NCBI GenBank assembly: GCA_030681525.1
Contig: JAUXSD010000135.1
Coordinates: 1-50,743, forward strand
Length of the DNA stretch: 50,743 bases
Source: Solirubrobacteraceae bacterium
GTDB lineage: Bacteria > Actinomycetota > Thermoleophilia > Solirubrobacterales > Solirubrobacteraceae
Direction of reading: 5' to 3'
Shown: positions 47,547 to 50,743 of the stretch, piece after piece
Layout: each line of letters starts with the position of its first letter
How positions within the stretch are numbered: the stretch's first letter is position 1
The notes under the pieces: generated by a model
What the model was told of the DNA's origin: nothing
The model's input: the letters and a program-made list of their open reading frames with translations, nothing else
Databases searched by the model: none
Program-made: the position numbers and the translations under genes

Positions 47547-48015
47547 GCACCGCCTCGTCCCGGTCTGCGCGCTGGCGCGCGACCCGGAGGAGTTGGCGGC
47601 GCATTTCACGATCCGGCGCAGCGTGTTCGTCGCGGCCCAGGGGCTCTTCGAGCTCGACGACCGCGACGCGCGCGACGACGACCCGGCGACGCTGCACGCC
47701 GTCGGCCTCACCGGTGAGGACATCGTCGGCGCGGTGCGCCTGTATCCGCTCGACGGTGACGGCCTCTGGAAGGGCGACCGCCTCGCGGTCCTGCCGACCG
47801 AGCGCGCGCTGCGCCTCGGCGCGATGCTCGTGCGCTTCGCCGTGCGCACCGCCGGCGAGCGCGGCGGCCGGCTGATGGTGGCGCAGGTCCAGTTGCCCAA
47901 CGTGCCGTTCTTCGAGCGCCTCGACTGGCACCGCGACGGCGAATCGGCGCCGATGCTCGGCGTCGAGCACCAGCCGATGGCGATCGAGCTCAGCCCCCCC
48001 GACCCAGGCCGGTGA
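47509..48015 (+). CDS. MSMEG_0567/Sll0786 family GNAT acetyltransferase, 168 aa
   Basis: GTG 47509 has AAGGAGGA six bases upstream and lies 38 bases inside the radical SAM gene. The GNAT fold is visible from Phe-Thr-Ile-Arg-Arg-Ser-Val-Phe-Val-Ala-Ala-Gln, Ile-Val-Gly-Ala-Val-Arg-Leu-Tyr-Pro, Arg-Leu-Gly-Ala-Met-Leu-Val-Arg-Phe-Ala-Val and Val-Pro-Phe-Phe-Glu-Arg-Leu-Asp-Trp. It is the standard Nit1C acyltransferase; the acceptor is unknown. Its 3' end overlaps the convergent AIR-synthase-like gene by 26 bases. Confidence 0.88.
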   Translation: MAISSSAPSRLPEHRLVPVCALARDPEELAAHFTIRRSVFVAAQGLFELDDRDARDDDPATLHAVGLTGEDIVGAVRLYPLDGDGLWKGDRLAVLPTERALRLGAMLVRFAVRTAGERGGRLMVAQVQLPNVPFFERLDWHRDGESAPMLGVEHQPMAIELSPPDPGR

Positions 48016-48934
48016 GCGGGGCGATGTCGAGGTCCCAGACCGTCGCCCGCTCGGCGCCGGACTGCAGGTCGAGCCTGCGCGAAGCCTCGAAGTCGCCGCA
48101 GGCCGCGCAGGCCAACCCGCGCCGCGTGAACACGTCGCCCGCGGCGTCGGCGTGCTCGGGCGCCGCGGCGAGCAGGAAGCCGAAGCTCGGGAAGGTCTTC
48201 AGCCAGCGCTCGGTCGAGACCCCTTCGGGCCGCGGGACGCGGTCGACGTCGAGCACGGCGCCGCACCCCGCCGCCTCGAGCAGCTGCAGCAGCGAGCCGG
48301 CCGCCCCCGGCATCGAGACGTCGCGCGCCGCGTGGCACAGACCCGCCTCCGCGACCTCGGTGAGCGCGTCTCCGTCGGTGCGCAGCCGCTCGGGCGCGCG
48401 GTCGCGCAGCGACGTGAAGAAGTCGTGCTCGTCGCTCATGTACCGGCCCTCGAGGCAGAACGCGGCGAGCAGGACATCGCCCGGCCGCGCCCCGGTGGCC
48501 CGCAGCGGCCGGCGCGCGATGCCCGTGCACGTGGCCGACAGCGACGCCGGGCCGCCGATCGTCAGGTGCCCGCCCACCACCTCCACGCCGAGCAGGTCCG
48601 CCGCCCAGGCGAGGCCCTCGAGCACCTCGGCGGCATGAGCCTCGTCGGGGCTGACCAGCATGTCGAGGATCGCCAGCGGGCGGCCGCCCATGGCGCGGAC
48701 GTCGGAGACGTTCGTCACGACCGCCGAGGCGCCCGCGGCGCGCGGCTGCGCGGCGACGAACGAGGGCAGGATCGCCTCGCCGCACAGCACGATCCACTCG
48801 TCGCCGTGGGCGATCAGCGCGCCGTCGTCGCCGTCGCCGACGGGCCCGAGACAGCGCACGATCTGCAGGTCGCGCTTGGCGTGCAGGGCGGGCAGGTCGC
48901 GGATCGCGGCCGCCAGAGCGTTGACGTCGGACAT
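47990..48934 (-). CDS. Sll0787 family AIR-synthase-like protein, 314 aa
   Basis: PurM/SelD/HypE superfamily: Gly-Pro-Val-Gly-Asp-Gly-Asp-Asp-Gly-Ala (ATP/Mg loop), Val-Thr-Asn-Val-Ser-Asp-Val-Arg-Ala-Met-Gly-Gly-Arg-Pro, Val-Gly-Gly-His-Leu-Thr and Ala-Ala-Arg-Asp-Val-Ser-Met-Pro-Gly, followed by the C-terminal domain. Such enzymes phosphorylate an amide or formyl oxygen with ATP. In Nit1C clusters it normally follows the acetyltransferase on the same strand; here it is turned around and converges on it. Start ATG 48934 is 38 bases from the divergent AllG-like gene. Confidence 0.88.
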   Translation of the reverse strand: MSDVNALAAAIRDLPALHAKRDLQIVRCLGPVGDGDDGALIAHGDEWIVLCGEAILPSFVAAQPRAAGASAVVTNVSDVRAMGGRPLAILDMLVSPDEAHAAEVLEGLAWAADLLGVEVVGGHLTIGGPASLSATCTGIARRPLRATGARPGDVLLAAFCLEGRYMSDEHDFFTSLRDRAPERLRTDGDALTEVAEAGLCHAARDVSMPGAAGSLLQLLEAAGCGAVLDVDRVPRPEGVSTERWLKTFPSFGFLLAAAPEHADAAGDVFTRRGLACAACGDFEASRRLDLQSGAERATVWDLDIAPLTGLGRGG

Positions 48935-48972
48935 CGGCGGGACCCTAGAGAACCCGAAAATCGGAGGACGTT

Positions 48973-50391
48973 GTGAGCCTTGATCAGGCGGTGCTGCAAA
49001 AGGTGGAGGTCGTCAACATCGGGCTGCTCGCGTTCGGCGACGCGATCCGCGATCAGGACACGCCGGTCGTCGACGTCGACTGGCGCCCGCCGGCGTCCGG
49101 CGACCCCGAGGCCGTCCGCGCGCTCGAGCGCCTGTGGGGCGCCCACGGCGCCACGGTCGCGCGGGCCAACGCGCAGGTCGTCGAGCGGATGGAGGCGACG
49201 TCGCCGAAGGCCGTCGGGATCGCCACGGCGCGCGACGTCCTGCCGGTGCTGGCCGAGGGCCGCACGCTCATCCACTCGGGCCCGCCGATCGAGCCGCACC
49301 GGCTCGCCGACCCGCAGCGCCGCGCGCTCGTCGCCGCCTGCCTGTTCGAGGGCTGGGCGGACGATCGCGATCGCGCCCGGGCGATGATCGAGGAGGGCGT
49401 GATCGGCCTCGCGTCCGGCAACGAGCACAACCACGTGGGCGCGATGACCGGCGTCTGCTCGCCGTCGATGCCGGTCTGGGTCGTCGAGGACGAGAACTCC
49501 GGAGCGCGGGCCTACTCGACGTTCAACGAGGGTTCCGGCAAGACGCTGTGGTTCGGCACCGACGCCGACGAGGCGATCGAGCGCCTGCGCTTCTTCCGCG
49601 ACGACCTCGGCCCGCTCATGGGCAAGCTCATCGACCGCCAGGGACCGATCGAGATCTTCAAGCTCGCCGCCCAGGGTTTGCACCAGGGCGACGAGCTGCA
49701 CATGCGCAGCCAGGCGACCGGCAACCTGCTCATCCGCGACCTGCTGCCCGGGTTCGCGGCGCTCGGCGGCGAGCAGGCCGCGCGCTTTCTGTCGACGAAC
49801 TGGCACTTCTTCCTCAGCCTCACGATGGGCGCCTCGAAGTGCACGCTGCTGGCCGGCTCGGGCGTGCCGGGGGCCAGCGTCGTGTCGCTCATCTCGCGCA
49901 ACGGCACGGACGTCGGGGTGCAGCTCTCGTCGATGCCGGGGCGCTGGTTCACCGCCGACTCGCCGCCGGTCTCCGACGCGCTGCTGCGCGAGGGCTACGA
50001 GGAGGCCGACAAGGCCAAGGACATCGGCGACTCGGCGGTGATCGAGTGCGTCGGGCTGGGCGGCATGGCCGTCGGCGCGGCACCCGCCGTGGCGGCGTTC
50101 TTCGGCGGCGACGCCGCGGACGCGATCGCGCGCACGGAGCGCATGCGGGAGATCTGCACCGGGCGGTCCACGCGCTTCACGATCCCGTCGATGGACTCCG
50201 CCCCCACGCCCGTCGGCATCGACTCGCGGCTGGTGTGCGAGCTGGGGATCGCCCCGCAGATCACCACCGGCGTGCTGCACGTGTCCGACGGCGTCGGCCA
50301 GATCGGCGCGGGCGTCGCGCACCAGCCGATCGAGCCCTTCCAGGCCGCCGCGATCGCGCTCGCCGCCGAGCTCGACGGCGCCGCCGCGTGA
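48973..50391 (+). CDS. DUF1116 / AllG (YlbE)-like subunit of oxamate-carbamoyltransferase-type complex, 472 aa
   Basis: GTG 48973 has GGAGGA five bases upstream. Long conserved stretches are typical of DUF1116: Asp-Val-Asp-Trp-Arg-Pro-Pro, Ile-Asp-Arg-Gln-Gly-Pro-Ile-Glu-Ile-Phe, Gly-Asp-Glu-Leu-His-Met-Arg-Ser-Gln-Ala-Thr, Gly-Ala-Ser-Lys-Cys-Thr, Ser-Arg-Asn-Gly-Thr-Asp-Val-Gly and Gly-Leu-Gly-Gly-Met-Ala. The E. coli counterpart works with FdrA and YlbF in oxamate carbamoyltransfer. Adjacent to a DUF2877 gene as in E. coli, while the FdrA-like partner lies 6 kb away on the other strand. Confidence 0.9.
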   Translation: MSLDQAVLQKVEVVNIGLLAFGDAIRDQDTPVVDVDWRPPASGDPEAVRALERLWGAHGATVARANAQVVERMEATSPKAVGIATARDVLPVLAEGRTLIHSGPPIEPHRLADPQRRALVAACLFEGWADDRDRARAMIEEGVIGLASGNEHNHVGAMTGVCSPSMPVWVVEDENSGARAYSTFNEGSGKTLWFGTDADEAIERLRFFRDDLGPLMGKLIDRQGPIEIFKLAAQGLHQGDELHMRSQATGNLLIRDLLPGFAALGGEQAARFLSTNWHFFLSLTMGASKCTLLAGSGVPGASVVSLISRNGTDVGVQLSSMPGRWFTADSPPVSDALLREGYEEADKAKDIGDSAVIECVGLGGMAVGAAPAVAAFFGGDAADAIARTERMREICTGRSTRFTIPSMDSAPTPVGIDSRLVCELGIAPQITTGVLHVSDGVGQIGAGVAHQPIEPFQAAAIALAAELDGAAA

Positions 50392-50398
50392 GCGCGCC

Positions 50399-50743
50399 GT
50401 GACCACAACCGCCGCCCCCGTGCGGCGCTCGGCGCGGGCGGTCGTGGTCGGCCCGGGCGCCCGTCGGGTGCTGCGCGCCGCGGCGGGCGCCACCGCCGGC
50501 GGGGCGGTCGAGCTGGCCTTCGGGCCGGGCGGCTACGTGCGCCTGGGCGAGCGGCGCGTGCTGCTGGCGCCCGCCCGGTCACCGCTCGGGCCGCTCTCGA
50601 TCCTCGTTGCCGGGCTGGTGCGCGGCGACCTCGCCGTGGGCGATCCGGCGGTCGTCCGCGGCGGCGCGCTCGTCGTCGGACCGCTGCGCATCGAGCTGGC
50701 CGGCGCCCGCGCGGCGCCGGCGCCGCGGGCGAGCGCGCCGGCA
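50399..50743 (+). CDS. DUF2877 / AllH (YlbF)-like protein, N-terminal part
   Basis: 115 codons from GTG 50399 to the end of the window, no stop. After a basic start (Val-Arg-Arg-Ser-Ala-Arg-Ala-Val-Val-Val-Gly-Pro-Gly), Ala-Val-Glu-Leu-Ala-Phe-Gly, Leu-Leu-Ala-Pro-Ala-Arg-Ser-Pro-Leu-Gly-Pro-Leu-Ser-Ile-Leu-Val fits the beginning of DUF2877, the third subunit of oxamate carbamoyltransferase in E. coli. It begins 7 bases after the DUF1116 stop, the usual gene order. The identification rests on half a domain plus position. Confidence 0.75.
   Translation, partial: MTTTAAPVRRSARAVVVGPGARRVLRAAAGATAGGAVELAFGPGGYVRLGERRVLLAPARSPLGPLSILVAGLVRGDLAVGDPAVVRGGALVVGPLRIELAGARAAPAPRASAPA

Overview
This window is chromosomal DNA from a very GC-rich bacterium, most probably an actinobacterium of the Thermoleophilia/Solirubrobacterales type. 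That placement is inferred from several signs together: LexA boxes of the CGAAC-N4-GTTCG type, a HAIR (HspR) operator in front of hsp20, an ImuB-DUF6504 pair, System I cytochrome c maturation with a cysteine-type CcmE, and many GTG starts and 4-base stop/start overlaps. No genus is claimed. I see no transposase, integrase, plasmid or phage gene and no CRISPR array.

Layout, left half. 1-3188: the tail of a CAP-domain protein, then a minus-strand operon of two unknown membrane proteins and a pilin-like secreted protein. 3269-4731: SOS-controlled imuB and a DUF6504 partner. 4992-7219: an unknown membrane protein, then a subtilase coupled to a free-standing I9-like protein. 7385-7712: RNase P RNA with its terminator. 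7798-9382: an RDD protein, lexA coupled to a small zinc-ribbon gene, and tRNA-Leu(GAG). 9632-13273: a LysR regulator divergent from a small GNAT-like gene, a maleylacetate-reductase-like gene without an obvious start codon, and a beta-propeller lipoprotein. 13330-16124: a tldD-tldE pair. 16155-19490: secG and the ccmI-like/ccmF/ccmE genes. 19623-22073: small genes, tRNA-Gly(CCC) and ccmG-ccmH. 22058-33777: housekeeping genes (argS, rlmH, M48 protease, phosphoesterase, PknB-type kinase, tgt, hsp20) with several unknowns.

The most notable region is 33877-50743. A minus-strand run of eleven tightly overlapping genes begins with an XRE-cupin regulator. It continues with carbamate kinase, an FdrA/AllF-like protein, an MSMEG_0565-type glycosyltransferase, OsmC, a helical protein, a methyltransferase, an aminotransferase-fold protein that has His where the catalytic Lys belongs, a fold-III PLP decarboxylase, a CoA-disulfide-reductase-like flavoprotein and a small basic protein. 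Facing away from it is a plus-strand run: the Sll0783/MSMEG_0572 nitrogen-starvation protein, an unknown 209-residue protein, an amidohydrolase, the MSMEG_0568 radical SAM protein and the MSMEG_0567 acetyltransferase. An Sll0787-type AIR-synthase-like gene lies on the opposite strand, followed by DUF1116 (AllG) and the start of DUF2877 (AllH).

This combines most of the conserved Nit1C ('nitrilase') cluster with all three parts of an oxamate-carbamoyltransferase-like complex plus carbamate kinase. The nitrilase normally found in Nit1C is absent and an amidohydrolase occupies its place. My inference is a nitrogen-scavenging pathway in which an amide or ureido compound is opened by the amidohydrolase and a carbamoyl group is recovered as carbamoyl phosphate, then ATP and ammonia. 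The substrate is unknown. A palindromic motif at the regulator start, part of which recurs inside the opposing promoter, suggests joint control of both arms.
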